A stretch of 64,000 nucleotides of DNA from Lonepinella koalarum (GCF_004565475.1 NZ_SRHX01000001.1:1-64000); one strand, 5' to 3'. Shown: positions 1 through 9,266, counted from the stretch's first letter. Made by a program: numbers and translations. Notes: generated by a model from the letters alone, not told the origin.

Positions 1-333
1 TGGACCGTGTCTCAGTTCCAGTGTGGCTGGTCATCCTCTCAGACCAGCTAGAGATCGTCGGCTTGGTAGGCCTTTACCCCACCAACTACCTAATCCCACT
101 TGGGCTCATCTTATGGCATATGGTCTTGCGATCCCATACTTTAATCCGAAGATATTACGCGGTATTAGCTACAGTTTCCCGTAGTTATCCCCCTCCATAA
201 GCCAGATTCCCAAGCATTACTCACCCGTCCGCCACTCTCACGAAAAGTACAAGTACTCTCCGCTACCGTTCGACTTGCATGTGTTAAGCCTGCCGCCAGC
301 GTTCAATCTGAGCCATGATCAAACTCTTCAATT
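1..333 (-). rRNA. rrs: 16S ribosomal RNA, 5' part only
   Basis: The complement reads the universal 16S 5' region. The start near 333 is followed by GAGTTTGATCATGGCTCAG, and the helix region ending at base 1 matches the conserved sequence near E. coli position 300. The gene runs off the left edge, so only about a fifth is present. Its position next to hemG-trkH is the same as E. coli rrnA. Confidence 0.97.
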
Positions 334-507
334 CAAGTTTTTTTTAAACTTAATCAAGTTCAATCGCTCAATAAATACTGACTTTTGCAAGGGCGTATGC
401 AATACGCCCCCAATGAATTTCTAAGTTAAGCACCTATCAAGACTTCAAGTTTTAAAATTTTTAAACCGAAATCAATCAACAAGTGCCCACACAGATTGTC
501 TGATAAA

Positions 508-520
508 TTGTTAAAGAACG
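508..520 (-). promoter_or_regulatory. rrn leader boxA antitermination site
   Basis: On the minus strand CGTTCTTTAACAA lies in the leader about 175 bases upstream of mature 16S. It matches E. coli boxA (TGCTCTTTAACAA) at 11 of 13 positions. BoxA recruits NusB/NusE to make rRNA transcription resistant to Rho. Confidence 0.75.
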
Positions 521-543
521 ATTGCATTTGTGCAAGATTTAGA

Positions 544-572
544 ATGATATTAATTTCTCCCATTTCTGTCAA
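544..572 (-). promoter_or_regulatory. rrn promoter P2
   Basis: Minus strand: -35 TTGACA (572-567), 17-bp spacer, -10 TATCAT (549-544). It lies downstream of P1 and just upstream of boxA, the usual P2 position. Together with P1 and boxA it accounts for most of the 436-base gap between 16S and hemG. Confidence 0.7.
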
Positions 573-657
573 GTGATCTTCTAAATTTTTTTCAGAATTT
601 TAACTTAATCTATTCATTTCGTTACATTCACTTGACAACCTTGCGGTGCGGTGGTGC

Positions 658-685
658 ATTATAGGGATATTTCTCTTGTTCGCAA
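658..685 (-). promoter_or_regulatory. rrn promoter P1
   Basis: Minus strand: -35 TTGCGA (685-680), 16-bp spacer, consensus -10 TATAAT (663-658), followed by a G/C-rich discriminator (GCACCACCGC). This combination is typical of stringently controlled rrn P1 promoters. An AT-rich tract lies immediately upstream, where an UP element would be. Confidence 0.75.
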
Positions 686-769
686 GATCTTTCTGATAAA
701 AAAAATTTAACTGCACTTTTATTAAACAATAATAAAAGAAATGCTGTAAAAAAATGCAATATTTGAATA

Positions 770-1282
770 TTAATCCAACATATCAAACTCCAAAGCAAAT
801 TCAGCTACTTTATCCCAGTTTGTATATTCAATTTCTTTGCTGGTATCCGTTTCACCGCCAGTGATCTGCATAATAAATTTAATCATAGTACGATCAAACC
901 AAGTATATCTTGGATATAACAATGCACCAGCAAATACTGCTGAACATCTGGGTTGCCAATAAATACGCTGTAAAAATTTACGAACATAAACATTCGTTTC
1001 TGGCGTGTTTTTATCTTCTTTTCTTGCGGTCAAATTTACCCCAAAGAAAGCACTCGGCTTATCATTTAAAAGTGCGGTATTTTTTTTGATAAATTTATAT
1101 AATTGTTTATTAAAATATCCATAACGTATTGATGCACCAATAATAATCTTATCCACATTATCGCAAGAAAAAGTTTCAGAAATAGACCGCACTTCTACAT
1201 TGCCAGATAATTTAGATGCGATAAATTCGGCAATTTTCTTGGTTTGACCATCATGGCTTGAATATACAATAAGTGTTTTCAT
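770..1282 (-). CDS. hemG: Menaquinone-dependent protoporphyrinogen IX dehydrogenase HemG
   Basis: HemG oxidises protoporphyrinogen IX to protoporphyrin IX, the penultimate step of haem synthesis, and passes electrons to the quinone pool at the inner membrane. The protein (170 aa from this start; E. coli 181) is a long-chain flavodoxin. It opens with MKTLIVYSSHDGQTKKIA, the FMN phosphate-binding loop, and has the family's inserted loop with basic and aromatic residues around 105-130. An ATG four codons upstream (1294) is possible, but 1282 has GGAAAAC at good spacing and matches E. coli HemG. The ATG shares one base with the trkH stop (TAATG), so the two genes are translationally coupled, as in E. 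coli trkH-hemG-rrnA. Confidence 0.93.
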   Translation of the reverse strand: MKTLIVYSSHDGQTKKIAEFIASKLSGNVEVRSISETFSCDNVDKIIIGASIRYGYFNKQLYKFIKKNTALLNDKPSAFFGVNLTARKEDKNTPETNVYVRKFLQRIYWQPRCSAVFAGALLYPRYTWFDRTMIKFIMQITGGETDTSKEIEYTNWDKVAEFALEFDMLD

Positions 1283-2745
1283 TAAGTTTTCCAAAAAGAA
1301 GGACTAAACAAAATTAACAAAGAAAAAATCTCAAGTCGCCCAGCAATCATTGCAAAAGATAAAACATATTTTGCACCGTTAGACGCTTCTGCAAATCCAA
1401 CATTAGCCGATCCAAGTCCCGGTCCGACATTGGTTAAGGTCGAAAATATAGCGACTAATGCATCAAGAGGAGCCATGCCACATAAAATTACCCCAAATAC
1501 GCACAGCCAATAGGTTAAAAAGAAAGCAATTAAAAACGCCCATATACCTTCAATGACCCGAGAGGATAATAACGTACCACCTAATTTTATCGGCACTACT
1601 AAATTCGGATGTACTAAAAATTTAATTTCTCGCTTAAGTTGTAACCAAATCACTAAAACACGAATCATCTTCAATCCGCCTGAAGTAGAGCCAGCACAAC
1701 CGCCTAAAATAGCCGCGAAGACTAATAGCATAGCTAAAAATGTCGGTAGTTCATTAAAATTAAATAAAGTAAATCCAGCCGTCATAGACATGGATGACAT
1801 CTGTGCGGAACCCTGTGAAAATGCATCGAAAAGTGACATATTCTGGAATGAAATATATAACCCAATAGACATAATGGCGATCAACACAATTTGCACTACA
1901 CAAAAAAAACGGAATTCGGGATCTCTAGCGTAGGTTTTCCAAACCGATTGATATTTTCGATTCATTAATGCTCGAACATGCAAACCGAAGTTACAACCGG
2001 TAAATAGCATAAAAAAACTAGATAATAAATAAATAGTAGAATTCTGAAAATAACCTAAGTTTGCATCATGGGTTGATAATCCGCCATTTGATACAGTTGA
2101 GAAACTGTGACAAATGGCATCAAAAAAGGTCATGCCAGCTAACCAGTAAGTTAATGTACATAATATGGTTAAGCCGCCATAAATCATCCAAAGTAATTTT
2201 GCCATTTCACCAATACGTGGTAAGGTTTTCTGATCTTTCAACGGGCTAGCCGACTCAGCACGATACAACTGCCCGCCTCCAATACCTAATAAAGGGGTAA
2301 CAGCAACCACTAAAACGATTAATCCGATCCCGCCAATCCACTGCAAAAATTGTCGATAAAATAAAATGGATTTGGGTAAATTATCCAATCCTGAAATTGC
2401 AGTTGCACCAGTGGTTGTTACGGCAGAAATTGCTTCAAAAATTGCCTGTGCAAAATCAATATTCAGTTCATCAAAAAATAAAAATGGAATCACTGACAGT
2501 CCACATAATAGAAACCAAAACATGACAACTATCAAGAAACCCTCACGCGAACGTAATTCTTCTTTATGATAATAGCATGAACGCCATAACAATGCCCCTA
2601 ACAATAAGCTAAACACAAAGGTTTCAATAAAGGCTTTACCACCTCCATCACCATAAATTAACGCCACAAAAGCCGGTACAAACATAGATAATGAAAAACA
2701 CATTATCAAAATGCCGACAATTCTAATAATTGATAAAATATGCAC
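1282..2745 (-). CDS. trkH: Trk potassium uptake channel subunit TrkH
   Basis: TrkH is the inner-membrane K+ channel subunit of the Trk system, gated by the peripheral NAD/ATP-binding protein TrkA (not in this window). The 487-aa protein (E. coli 483) has the four M1-P-M2 repeats. The filter-like loops are visible near residues 110 (TTTGA), 217 (TVSNGG), 321 (MTAGF) and 438 (TNVGPG), each with the critical glycine. It ends FSPSFWKT, similar to the E. coli end. It is first gene of a two-gene operon with hemG, whose start overlaps its stop by one base. Confidence 0.95.
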   Translation of the reverse strand: MHILSIIRIVGILIMCFSLSMFVPAFVALIYGDGGGKAFIETFVFSLLLGALLWRSCYYHKEELRSREGFLIVVMFWFLLCGLSVIPFLFFDELNIDFAQAIFEAISAVTTTGATAISGLDNLPKSILFYRQFLQWIGGIGLIVLVVAVTPLLGIGGGQLYRAESASPLKDQKTLPRIGEMAKLLWMIYGGLTILCTLTYWLAGMTFFDAICHSFSTVSNGGLSTHDANLGYFQNSTIYLLSSFFMLFTGCNFGLHVRALMNRKYQSVWKTYARDPEFRFFCVVQIVLIAIMSIGLYISFQNMSLFDAFSQGSAQMSSMSMTAGFTLFNFNELPTFLAMLLVFAAILGGCAGSTSGGLKMIRVLVIWLQLKREIKFLVHPNLVVPIKLGGTLLSSRVIEGIWAFLIAFFLTYWLCVFGVILCGMAPLDALVAIFSTLTNVGPGLGSANVGFAEASNGAKYVLSFAMIAGRLEIFSLLILFSPSFWKT

Positions 2746-2877
2746 GATATACCTGCTCTTGTTATGCCAAAAGATTGATTACATAATGACGATCTGATTT
2801 TATCATATACACCCTAACTTTTGACCAAATACTTGCTTCACGCTATTATACGTTAATAATAGAATAAATTGAAAATT

Positions 2878-3135
2878 ATGATAATGAATGATATTGCTAT
2901 AAACTATACCCTAGACGCTCAAGGATTACGCTGTCCCGAACCCGTCATGTTAGTGCGTAAACAAATCCGATATATGTCAAATGGCGATGTATTACTGGTC
3001 ATTGCCGATGATCCTGCAACAACACGAGATATTCCAAGTTTTTGTCAATTTATGGATCATCAATTATTACATTCACAAACCAGTAATAACCCTTATAAAT
3101 ATTGGATAAAAAAAGGAATTGAGAAAAAAAGCTAA
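2878..3135 (+). CDS. tusA: Sulfurtransferase TusA
   Basis: TusA is a small cytosolic persulfide carrier. It takes sulfur from IscS and hands it to TusBCD for 2-thiolation of tRNA wobble uridine. The family signature is clear: [12 protein letters not shown] with the catalytic Cys, then [12 protein letters not shown]. Length (85 aa) fits the family (E. coli 81). The start is uncertain between ATG 2878 and ATG 2884 because neither has a convincing Shine-Dalgarno; a TTG at 2869 would also be in frame. The gene is divergent from trkH and convergent with ndh. Confidence 0.93.
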   Translation: MIMNDIAINYTLDAQGLRCPEPVMLVRKQIRYMSNGDVLLVIADDPATTRDIPSFCQFMDHQLLHSQTSNNPYKYWIKKGIEKKS

Positions 3136-3155
3136 ATAACAACATGTTATTTAGC
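3131..3155. terminator. Hairpin between convergent tusA and ndh
   Basis: GCTAAATAAC and GTTATTTAGC form a perfect 10-bp stem around a 5-base loop, starting on the tusA stop codon. It is AT-rich and lacks a long T run, so its strength as an intrinsic terminator is doubtful. Confidence 0.4.
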
Positions 3156-3166
3156 TCTTAAATGAC

Positions 3167-4501
3167 TTAGTACAACTTCAACGATGGACGAATAAACCGA
3201 TTCAGGCGTCCAATCAGAATAATTAATCCTACTTTAAAACAGCCATGTAAGCGTTGCTGATGTACTCGATATAACGAAATATAAGCTAAACGTGCCAAGT
3301 TTCCTTCAATGGTTAATGAGCTTTTTTTGCCAGTAGTTATATTACCAAGTGTGGTGAATTTTGATAGCGAAACTAAGGAGCCTTTATCACGAAAAACAAA
3401 AGGTTTAAGTTCCACTTTACCTTCAAATAACGCCACAATATTTTGCCCGCAGACTGTTGCCATTTGCGTGGCAGCTTGCCCGCGTGGTGGGACTGGCGTG
3501 CCATCTTTTTGTAATAAAAAGGCACAATCGCCAATCGCAAATACACTATCGTCTAGGGTTGTTTGTAAAGTATCTTTAACACACAACTGATTGATTCGAT
3601 TAACTGCTAAACCATCAAATTGTTGGGTAACCGTGGAAATACGCACACCCGCCGCCCATACCATTAAGTCGGCTTTAATTTCTCCACCGTCTTTAGTTAA
3701 CAAACTATTTGTACTCGCTTCTGTAATCATAGTGCTAGTTTTGACTCGCACACCTAATTCTTCTAATTCCATTCGCACTGCATTAGAAATACGCTCTGGT
3801 AATGCTGGCAACAAACGATCACCGGCTTCAATGAGAGTAACTTGCAAACAATCACTTCGAATTTTACCGTAACCATAAGAAGACAAATGCTTGGCTGCAT
3901 TAAATAATTCTGCGGAAAGTTCAACACCCGTTGCGCCACCACCGACAATAGCAATATTGACTTTATCTTCTTGCACTAAGGTTTGTTTACTTTCATCTTC
4001 ACCAATCTCAGCTAATGCATTATTTTCAGAGAATTTTAAAAATAGCTCTAACATTTTATGCTGAAAACGTAAGGCTTGCTCGGGCGAATCTAGGAAAATA
4101 CAGTTTTCTGCCACACCTTTGGTATTAAAATCATTTGATTTACTGCCAATAGAAAGCACCAAGTAATCATAAGGAATACGGCGAGCGACTACAATAACAT
4201 CCCCTTCCGAACCATATACCGGTTCAAGTTCAACATATTTGTTGGCGCGATCAATACGAACAATGGATCCTTGTTCAAAATTAAAACCGTGGTTATAAGC
4301 ATGCGCTCGAAAACTGACGGCATCCGTTTCCGAATCTAATACCCCCGTGGCGACTTCATGTAATAACGGTTTCCAAAGATGAGTTTGATTACGATCGATT
4401 AAAACAACATTCGCTTTTTGCTTTTTACCCAGTTTATGTCCTAAGAAAGTAGCGAGTTCTAAACCGCCCGCACCACCACCGACAATCACAATGTTTTTCA
4501 T
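3167..4501 (-). CDS. ndh: Type II NADH:quinone oxidoreductase Ndh
   Basis: NDH-2 is a single-subunit, non-proton-pumping NADH dehydrogenase on the cytoplasmic face of the inner membrane that reduces quinone. The 444-aa protein (E. coli 434) has two Rossmann motifs: GGGAGG at residues 8-13 for FAD, and VGGGATG near 186-192 for NADH. The FAD-contact AIGDCA lies near 326. The hydrophobic/basic C-terminal segment (about 400-444) is expected to anchor it to the membrane. It is a monocistronic minus-strand gene, divergent from the lipoprotein-rep pair. Confidence 0.94.
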   Translation of the reverse strand: MKNIVIVGGGAGGLELATFLGHKLGKKQKANVVLIDRNQTHLWKPLLHEVATGVLDSETDAVSFRAHAYNHGFNFEQGSIVRIDRANKYVELEPVYGSEGDVIVVARRIPYDYLVLSIGSKSNDFNTKGVAENCIFLDSPEQALRFQHKMLELFLKFSENNALAEIGEDESKQTLVQEDKVNIAIVGGGATGVELSAELFNAAKHLSSYGYGKIRSDCLQVTLIEAGDRLLPALPERISNAVRMELEELGVRVKTSTMITEASTNSLLTKDGGEIKADLMVWAAGVRISTVTQQFDGLAVNRINQLCVKDTLQTTLDDSVFAIGDCAFLLQKDGTPVPPRGQAATQMATVCGQNIVALFEGKVELKPFVFRDKGSLVSLSKFTTLGNITTGKKSSLTIEGNLARLAYISLYRVHQQRLHGCFKVGLIILIGRLNRFIRPSLKLY

Positions 4502-4645
4502 AGCTTCACATTCCTAAAAATAAAAAATTTTACAAATTATCAACAATTTTAATCTGTACGCTATAGAAAGTCTATTTATAAAGCAAAAATGGTGTAAAAA
4601 GGGTATAATATTTCACTGATATAGACTCAAGGAAAATCCCATCAC

Positions 4646-4873
4646 GTGAAAAAAACCTTATTCATTTTAACCGCACTATTGTTGCTCAATGGTCTAACTG
4701 GCTGCGGGACAATCGTACAATTAATTGATCCGACAGAAAAATACCAAGCCTACGATGGTACCAAGTTTGACTGGCAACAAGCGCAAAAATGGGGCTTGCC
4801 AATTTTGGATTTACCCCTGTCTTTTCTGTTAGATACGGCGTTATTGCCCTATGTTTGGTCACAAGAAGAATAA
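4646..4873 (+). CDS. YceK/YidQ-family (DUF1375) lipoprotein
   Basis: This is a small lipoprotein (75 aa) of unknown function. A GTG start at 4646 follows AAGGAAAA at good spacing. The protein has a signal peptide and a lipobox ending LTGC near residue 20, so it should be lipidated. The C-terminal [17 protein letters not shown] is the hallmark of the YceK/YidQ family. The signal-peptide codons contain TTAACCGCACT, close to the uptake signal. Its stop overlaps the rep start by one base (TAATG), so rep translation is probably coupled to it. Confidence 0.8.
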   Translation: MKKTLFILTALLLLNGLTGCGTIVQLIDPTEKYQAYDGTKFDWQQAQKWGLPILDLPLSFLLDTALLPYVWSQEE

Positions 4874-6900
4874 TGAAACTTAACACACAACAACAACAAG
4901 CTGTCGAATTTAGCACCGGTCCTTGCCTTGTGTTGGCGGGGGCTGGTTCAGGTAAAACGCGCGTCATTATTAATAAGATCGCCTATTTAATCGGTCAATG
5001 CGGTTATTTACCAAAGCATATTGCTGCCGTCACTTTCACCAATAAAGCGGCACGAGAAATGAAAGAACGCGTTGCTCATTCTATTGGTAAAGATAAAACC
5101 AAGGGATTAACCGTTTCAACCTTTCATACTCTAGGCTTTGATATTATTAAACGAGAATATAAACAACTTGGCTTTAAAGCCAATATGACGTTGTTTGATG
5201 AGCACGACCAACTCGCATTATTAAAAGACTTAACTGCCGACGAATTACAACAAGATAAGGATTTATTACGAGAGTTAATCTCCGCTATTTCCAACTGGAA
5301 AAACGATTTGATTATGCCTGATACGGCGTTAGCGCTCGCTCGTGATCAAAAATATCAAACCTTTGCGCAATGTTATGAACGTTATGCTAAACAAATTCGA
5401 GCCTACAATGCGTTGGATTTTGATGATTTGATTATGTTGCCAACGTTGCTATTCCGACAGAACGAAGAAGTGCGGTCAAAATGGCAACAAAAAATTCGTT
5501 ATTTACTGGTGGACGAATATCAAGACACCAACACTAGCCAATATGAATTCATAAAGCTCTTGGTGGGTAGTCGAGCCAATTTTACCGTGGTAGGGGATGA
5601 TGATCAGTCTATTTATTCATGGCGTGGTGCAAAACCACAAAATATGATGCGGTTACGTCATGATTTTCCGACACTTAATGTGATTAAATTAGAACAGAAT
5701 TATCGTTCTACCCAACGAATTCTACATTGTGCCAATATTTTAATTGATAACAATGATCATGTATTTGACAAAAAATTGTTTTCTAATTTAGGTCAAGGGG
5801 AAACATTACAAGTTATTGAAGCCAAAAATGAAGAACATGAAGCAGAACGTGTCGTAGCTGAATTGATCGCTCACCGATTTACCTATAAAACCAAATATAA
5901 AGATTATGCTGTGTTATATCGAGGCAATCACCAATCTCGTTTGCTCGAAAAAGTATTAATGCAAAACCGAATTCCCTATAAAATCTCCGGTGGGACATCC
6001 TTTTTTAGCCGTGCGGAAATTAAAGATATGATGGCATATTTACGCGTGTTGGTTAATCAAGATGATGATGCCGCATTTTTACGTATTGTGAACACCCCCA
6101 AACGTGAAATCGGTACCGCTACCCTCGAAAAATTGGGATTATTAGCTCACGAAAAGCATATTAGCTTATTCGCCGCAATCTTTGAATTTGAGTTAATTCA
6201 TCGAATTACAGCAAAGGCTTATCATGCGTTACAACACTTCGGGCAGTGGATGATGGAACTCAATGATGCGCTATTACGTTCTGATCCTGAACGAGTCGTA
6301 AAACGGATGCTAGCACAAATTCAATATGAAGAATATTTATATGAAACTGCAAATAGCCCAAAAGTGGCAGAGATGCAAAGTAAAAATGTCGCCACGCTAT
6401 TTGACTGGGTAGCAAACATGTTACAAGGAGATGACGTAAATGAGCCGATGACCTTAAATCAGGTCATCACCAGCTTAACCTTGCGAGATATGCTAGAACG
6501 TAGTGAAGATGATGATAGCAGTGATCAAGTACAATTAATGACCCTACATGCATCCAAAGGGTTGGAATTTCCCCATGTTTTTTTAATCGGCATGGAAGAA
6601 GGATTGTTACCGCATCAAACTAGTATAGATGAAGATAATGTAGATGAAGAACGCCGTTTGGCTTATGTAGGCATCACCAGAGCGCAACAGACATTACGCT
6701 TTACCTTGTGTAAAGAACGTCGTCAATATGGTGAGTTAATTACGCCAGAACCCAGCCGTTTTTTATTGGAGTTACCGCAAGACGATGTACAATGGGAACG
6801 AGATAAGCCACCTTTAACGGAGCAACAACAAGCACAGAAAACGACGGCACATCTTGCTAATTTACGAGAAATCTTAGCCACTGCACAGCGTAAACCCTAA
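4873..6900 (+). CDS. rep: ATP-dependent 3'-5' DNA helicase Rep
   Basis: Rep is an SF1A helicase that clears protein roadblocks ahead of replication forks and restarts stalled forks. The 675-aa length is close to E. coli Rep (673). Walker A GAGSGKT is at residues 23-29, the DEXX box LLVDEYQDT near 210-220, motif [16 protein letters not shown] follows, and the C-terminal RecA lobe carries [10 protein letters not shown] and VGITRAQ. The frame is open upstream to 4789, but ATG 4873 gives the family N-terminus [11 protein letters not shown] and overlaps the lipoprotein stop. The C-terminal tail has no further domain. Confidence 0.95.
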   Translation: MKLNTQQQQAVEFSTGPCLVLAGAGSGKTRVIINKIAYLIGQCGYLPKHIAAVTFTNKAAREMKERVAHSIGKDKTKGLTVSTFHTLGFDIIKREYKQLGFKANMTLFDEHDQLALLKDLTADELQQDKDLLRELISAISNWKNDLIMPDTALALARDQKYQTFAQCYERYAKQIRAYNALDFDDLIMLPTLLFRQNEEVRSKWQQKIRYLLVDEYQDTNTSQYEFIKLLVGSRANFTVVGDDDQSIYSWRGAKPQNMMRLRHDFPTLNVIKLEQNYRSTQRILHCANILIDNNDHVFDKKLFSNLGQGETLQVIEAKNEEHEAERVVAELIAHRFTYKTKYKDYAVLYRGNHQSRLLEKVLMQNRIPYKISGGTSFFSRAEIKDMMAYLRVLVNQDDDAAFLRIVNTPKREIGTATLEKLGLLAHEKHISLFAAIFEFELIHRITAKAYHALQHFGQWMMELNDALLRSDPERVVKRMLAQIQYEEYLYETANSPKVAEMQSKNVATLFDWVANMLQGDDVNEPMTLNQVITSLTLRDMLERSEDDDSSDQVQLMTLHASKGLEFPHVFLIGMEEGLLPHQTSIDEDNVDEERRLAYVGITRAQQTLRFTLCKERRQYGELITPEPSRFLLELPQDDVQWERDKPPLTEQQQAQKTTAHLANLREILATAQRKP

Positions 6901-6997
6901 ATAAATTGTAGATGATTTAGACAAATAAACGGTTTTTAACAAAAAGCGTTTGACTTGTTTATATAAAACCGTATCATATCGTCCACAAACCAGTTGC

Positions 6998-7091
6998 GGT
7001 GAGATGGCCGAGCAGGCTGAAGGCGCTCCCCTGCTAAGGGAGTATGGGGTTAAAAGCTCCATCGAGGGTTCGAATCCCTCTTTCACCGCCA
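6998..7091 (+). tRNA. tRNA-Ser (anticodon GCT)
   Basis: A 94-base class II tRNA. The acceptor arms 6998-7004 and 7081-7087 pair, it has a long variable arm, anticodon GCT is at 7033-7035, the T-loop contains GGTTCGAATCC, and CCA is encoded. It decodes AGC/AGU serine codons. Confidence 0.96.
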
Positions 7092-7126
7092 TTTTATGGT
7101 TTTGACAAATTGTTTTATTATAATCT

Positions 7127-7203
7127 GCACCCGTAGCTCAGCTGGATAGAGTACTCGGCTACGAACCGAGCGGTCAAAGGTTCGAATCCTTTCGGGTGCG
7201 CCA
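7127..7203 (+). tRNA. tRNA-Arg (anticodon ACG), copy 1
   Basis: A 77-base cloverleaf. The acceptor GCACCCG pairs with CGGGTGC, the anticodon loop reads CTACGAA (ACG, deaminated to ICG in the mature tRNA), the T-loop is canonical and CCA is encoded. It lies 35 bases after tRNA-Ser, probably in one transcript. Confidence 0.96.
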
Positions 7204-7253
7204 TTTCATTTTTACTCTAGGTGGATTGGTATAGATTAAATAAAACTCCCTAC

Positions 7254-7330
7254 GCACCCGTAGCTCAGCTGGATAGAGTACTCGGCTACGAACCGAGCGG
7301 TCAAAGGTTCGAATCCTTTCGGGTGCGCCA
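7254..7330 (+). tRNA. tRNA-Arg (anticodon ACG), copy 2
   Basis: The 77 bases are identical to the copy at 7127-7203, separated by a 50-base spacer. Tandem identical copies suggest dosage for the CGU/CGC/CGA arginine codons. Confidence 0.96.
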
Positions 7331-7430
7331 TTCTACTTTTTATTTTATTAAAAATACCTAGCACTTACGTACTAGGTTAAGCATAGTGACGCTACTCCGT
7401 AGCTTAAAAAATATCTATTTTTCAACCGCA

Positions 7431-7660
7431 CTTTTATTTACGCTCGATCAAAACTTGGGGCCCCGTCTGAACCGCCTGAGCGTTTTGGTATTTTTAGCTA
7501 AATTTTGCATGTCTGAGCGAAGCGAGTTCAAAATTTAGCGTGAAGAAAATGCCAAATAAGCGAAGAAAAGTGGTGAAATCGGGGTGTGCTTTTCTTTGCC
7601 TACTTTCTTTTGCACAAGCAAAAGAAAGTACGGCCGCCCATCGGGCGAAACCCGCTCCTA
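7431..7660. repeat. Hairpin-rich, REP-like intergenic element
   Basis: This lies in the 424-base gap between tRNA-Arg and yqaB. Three imperfectly nested structures are visible: an 11-bp inverted repeat (7497-7507 with 7529-7539) around a TCTGAGCGAAGCGAG core; a perfect 13-bp stem with an ACAA loop (7601-7613 with 7618-7630); and a short G/C hairpin CGCCC/GGGCG just after it (about 7636-7648). A USS lies at about 7425-7433. The open frame across it (7540-7758) translates to low-complexity sequence and is not a credible gene. The pattern resembles dispersed palindromic elements of other proteobacteria; the family name is inferred. Confidence 0.5.
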
Positions 7661-7754
7661 AAAAACTAAAATTTGCAATAAAAACAAAAAAACTAATTAC
7701 ATCTCCCCCATTTTATAGCAAAATACCCCACATGCTCCCAAACAGGAAACAAAC

Positions 7755-8357
7755 ATGATTGAGCACGAAACATTACAAAATTACACCGCACTTATCTTCG
7801 ACATGGACGGCACCATCATCGACACCATGCCAAGCCATGCTCTTGCTTGGCAAAAAGTAGGCGAAATCTTAGGCTACCCCATTACCGGCGATATTATGTA
7901 CGAACTTGGAGGCGCAACCGTTTCTATTATTGCGCGTGAAACCATGAAGCGTCATAATATCCCTGAACAGCATTTTGATGAAATGGTTCGTTTAAAACGT
8001 CAACTCGGATTTGAAATGGTAGAGAAAAATGCCAAATTACTCCCCGCCTTTGACATTATCAAAGCAAATTTCGGTAAGTTTCCCATGGCATTAGGCACTG
8101 GCTCGCATGGTTTTATGGTAGATTTATTACTGGATAAATTCAATTTACGCCAATATTTTAATGCGGTCGTCAATGCCGATCAAGTGACCTATCATAAACC
8201 GAATCCTGAAACGTTCTTGCGTTGTGCGACATTATTAAATACTGATCCACAACATTGCCTTGTGTTTGAAGATGCCGATCTCGGTGTACAAGCTGGATTA
8301 GCTGGGGGAATGGATGTGTTTGATGTACGAATTAATCAAGTTATCAAAGCCAAATAA
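7755..8357 (+). CDS. yqaB: HAD-family sugar-phosphate phosphatase, YqaB-like
   Basis: A cytosolic HAD-superfamily phosphatase. In E. coli, YqaB hydrolyses fructose-1-phosphate and similar sugar phosphates. The 200-aa protein has HAD motif I DMDGT (residues 16-20), motif II near 107 (LGTGSH), the motif III lysine in HKPNPETF, and motif IV EDADLG. It belongs to the beta-phosphoglucomutase-like branch. AGGAAAC precedes the ATG. The remnant of yqaA immediately downstream, the same neighbour as in E. coli, supports the assignment. The exact substrate is inferred. Confidence 0.82.
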   Translation: MIEHETLQNYTALIFDMDGTIIDTMPSHALAWQKVGEILGYPITGDIMYELGGATVSIIARETMKRHNIPEQHFDEMVRLKRQLGFEMVEKNAKLLPAFDIIKANFGKFPMALGTGSHGFMVDLLLDKFNLRQYFNAVVNADQVTYHKPNPETFLRCATLLNTDPQHCLVFEDADLGVQAGLAGGMDVFDVRINQVIKAK

Positions 8358-8397
8358 CAAGAAAAATGTTTGATTTTTACCGTACTGTTAGGCAATT

Positions 8398-8562
8398 TTA
8401 TTGTTATTCAGTTGGCTACCCATTTTAGGTGATTTGATGTGTGCTGTTGCAGATTGGCTACGCCTGAATTTCTGGTAAACCTTAATTTATATGCGGATCG
8501 GTAAAAACTTACGCTATTTATTTTTATTGAGTATGGTGATCGGTTATACTTTTTGGGCGTAA
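8398..8562 (+). pseudogene. yqaA: Remnant of yqaA (SNARE-like membrane protein), C-terminal part
   Basis: Reading 8398-8562 in frame gives LLLFSWLPILGDLMCAVADW, then an in-frame TAA (8476-8478), then a second segment containing IGKNLRYLFLLS and ending at TAA 8560-8562. This follows the C-terminal half of E. coli YqaA (LLLSWMPVVGDLLCLLAGW ... LGKALRY). The N-terminal half is missing; only about 40 bases separate the homologous part from the yqaB stop. The gene is therefore deleted at the 5' end and interrupted by a stop. E. coli also has yqaB followed by yqaA. Confidence 0.75.
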
Positions 8563-8603
8563 ATGTGTAGAATATTCAGCAACCAATTTTTTATTTCTAA
8601 TAC

Positions 8604-8681
8604 GTAAAAAAAGCCCATCACGAAGATGGGCAAATATAACCTAAGGAACCAATTTTTTATTATACAACTGCAAGTTGCTTA
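8604..8681 (-). ncRNA. Candidate MicA-like small RNA divergent from luxS
   Basis: On the minus strand a strong intrinsic terminator (GCCCATC, loop TTCGT, GATGGGC region at about 8612-8630, then seven T) lies with no gene to terminate. About 76 bases upstream a sigma-E-like promoter is present (-35 at 8714-8708, -10 at 8691-8687). The implied transcript begins near 8681, ends near 8604, and contains GGTTCCTTAGG, which could pair with AAGGAACC-type ribosome binding sites. E. coli micA (about 72 nt, sigma-E dependent) sits in the same place and orientation relative to luxS. There is little primary-sequence identity, so this is a positional and structural inference. Confidence 0.5.
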
Positions 8682-8685
8682 TAAT
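8680..8685 (+). promoter_or_regulatory. Candidate luxS promoter -10
   Basis: Consensus TATAAT at 8680-8685 would start transcription near 8692, giving a 5' UTR of about 49 bases for luxS. No good -35 is seen (TTATTA at 8657-8662). Confidence 0.4.
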
Positions 8686-8686
8686 A

Positions 8687-8714
8687 TAAGACTTGCACAA
8701 TTCCATAAAGTTCA
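8687..8714 (-). promoter_or_regulatory. Candidate sigma-E promoter of the luxS-divergent sRNA
   Basis: Minus strand: TGAACTT (8714-8708; consensus GGAACTT, 6 of 7), 16-bp spacer, TCTTA (8691-8687; consensus TCTGA, 4 of 5). Spacing is right for RpoE. Confidence 0.45.
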
Positions 8715-8740
8715 AACTTTTTTTAAAAAAAGGAAAAAAT

Positions 8741-9253
8741 ATGCCATTACTTGATAGTTTCAAAGTCGATCATACTATTATGCACGCTCCCGCAGTACGA
8801 ATTGCGAAAACCATGACCACGCCCAAAGGTGATATTATCAGTGTTTTTGACCTACGTTTTTGTCAACCGAACAAAGAAATTATTTCGCCGCGTGGAATTC
8901 ATACCCTTGAACATTTATTCGCTGGCTTTATGCGTGATCATTTAAATAGCGATGATGTGGAAATTATTGATATTTCACCAATGGGGTGTCGCACGGGATT
9001 TTATATGTCGTTAATTGGAACACCTGATGAGAAGCTGGTAGCGGATGCGTGGTTAAAAGCAATGCACGATGCATTAGCAGTCAAAGATCAAAATACCATT
9101 CCTGAAATTAATGAATACCAATGCGGTTCATTCAAGGAACATTCACTTGAAGACGCTCACAAAGCGGTACAACACGTGATTGATAAAGGCATTGGCATTA
9201 ATAAAAATGAAGATTTAATGTTAGACGAGAAACTGCTTTATCCACAAGCATAA
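8741..9253 (+). CDS. luxS: S-ribosylhomocysteine lyase LuxS
   Basis: LuxS cleaves S-ribosylhomocysteine to homocysteine and DPD, the autoinducer-2 precursor, in the activated methyl cycle. The 170-aa enzyme starts [12 protein letters not shown] and has the metal-binding HTLEH (residues 54-58), catalytic C83 in MGCRTG, and the third ligand C128 in QCGS. The frame is open to a TTG at 8693, but ATG 8741 has AGGAAAAA upstream and gives the universal LuxS N-terminus. The purT gene follows after 13 bases, so the two are probably cotranscribed. Confidence 0.96.
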   Translation: MPLLDSFKVDHTIMHAPAVRIAKTMTTPKGDIISVFDLRFCQPNKEIISPRGIHTLEHLFAGFMRDHLNSDDVEIIDISPMGCRTGFYMSLIGTPDEKLVADAWLKAMHDALAVKDQNTIPEINEYQCGSFKEHSLEDAHKAVQHVIDKGIGINKNEDLMLDEKLLYPQA

Positions 9254-9266
9254 AGGAAAAAACAAG

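Noticed and set aside
4789-4872. Upstream extension of rep
   Set aside because: It lies within the lipoprotein gene in another frame, and the family N-terminus begins at 4873.
7540-7758. Open frame of 72 codons before yqaB
   Set aside because: It runs through the hairpin element, has a biased composition and overlaps the yqaB ribosome binding site.
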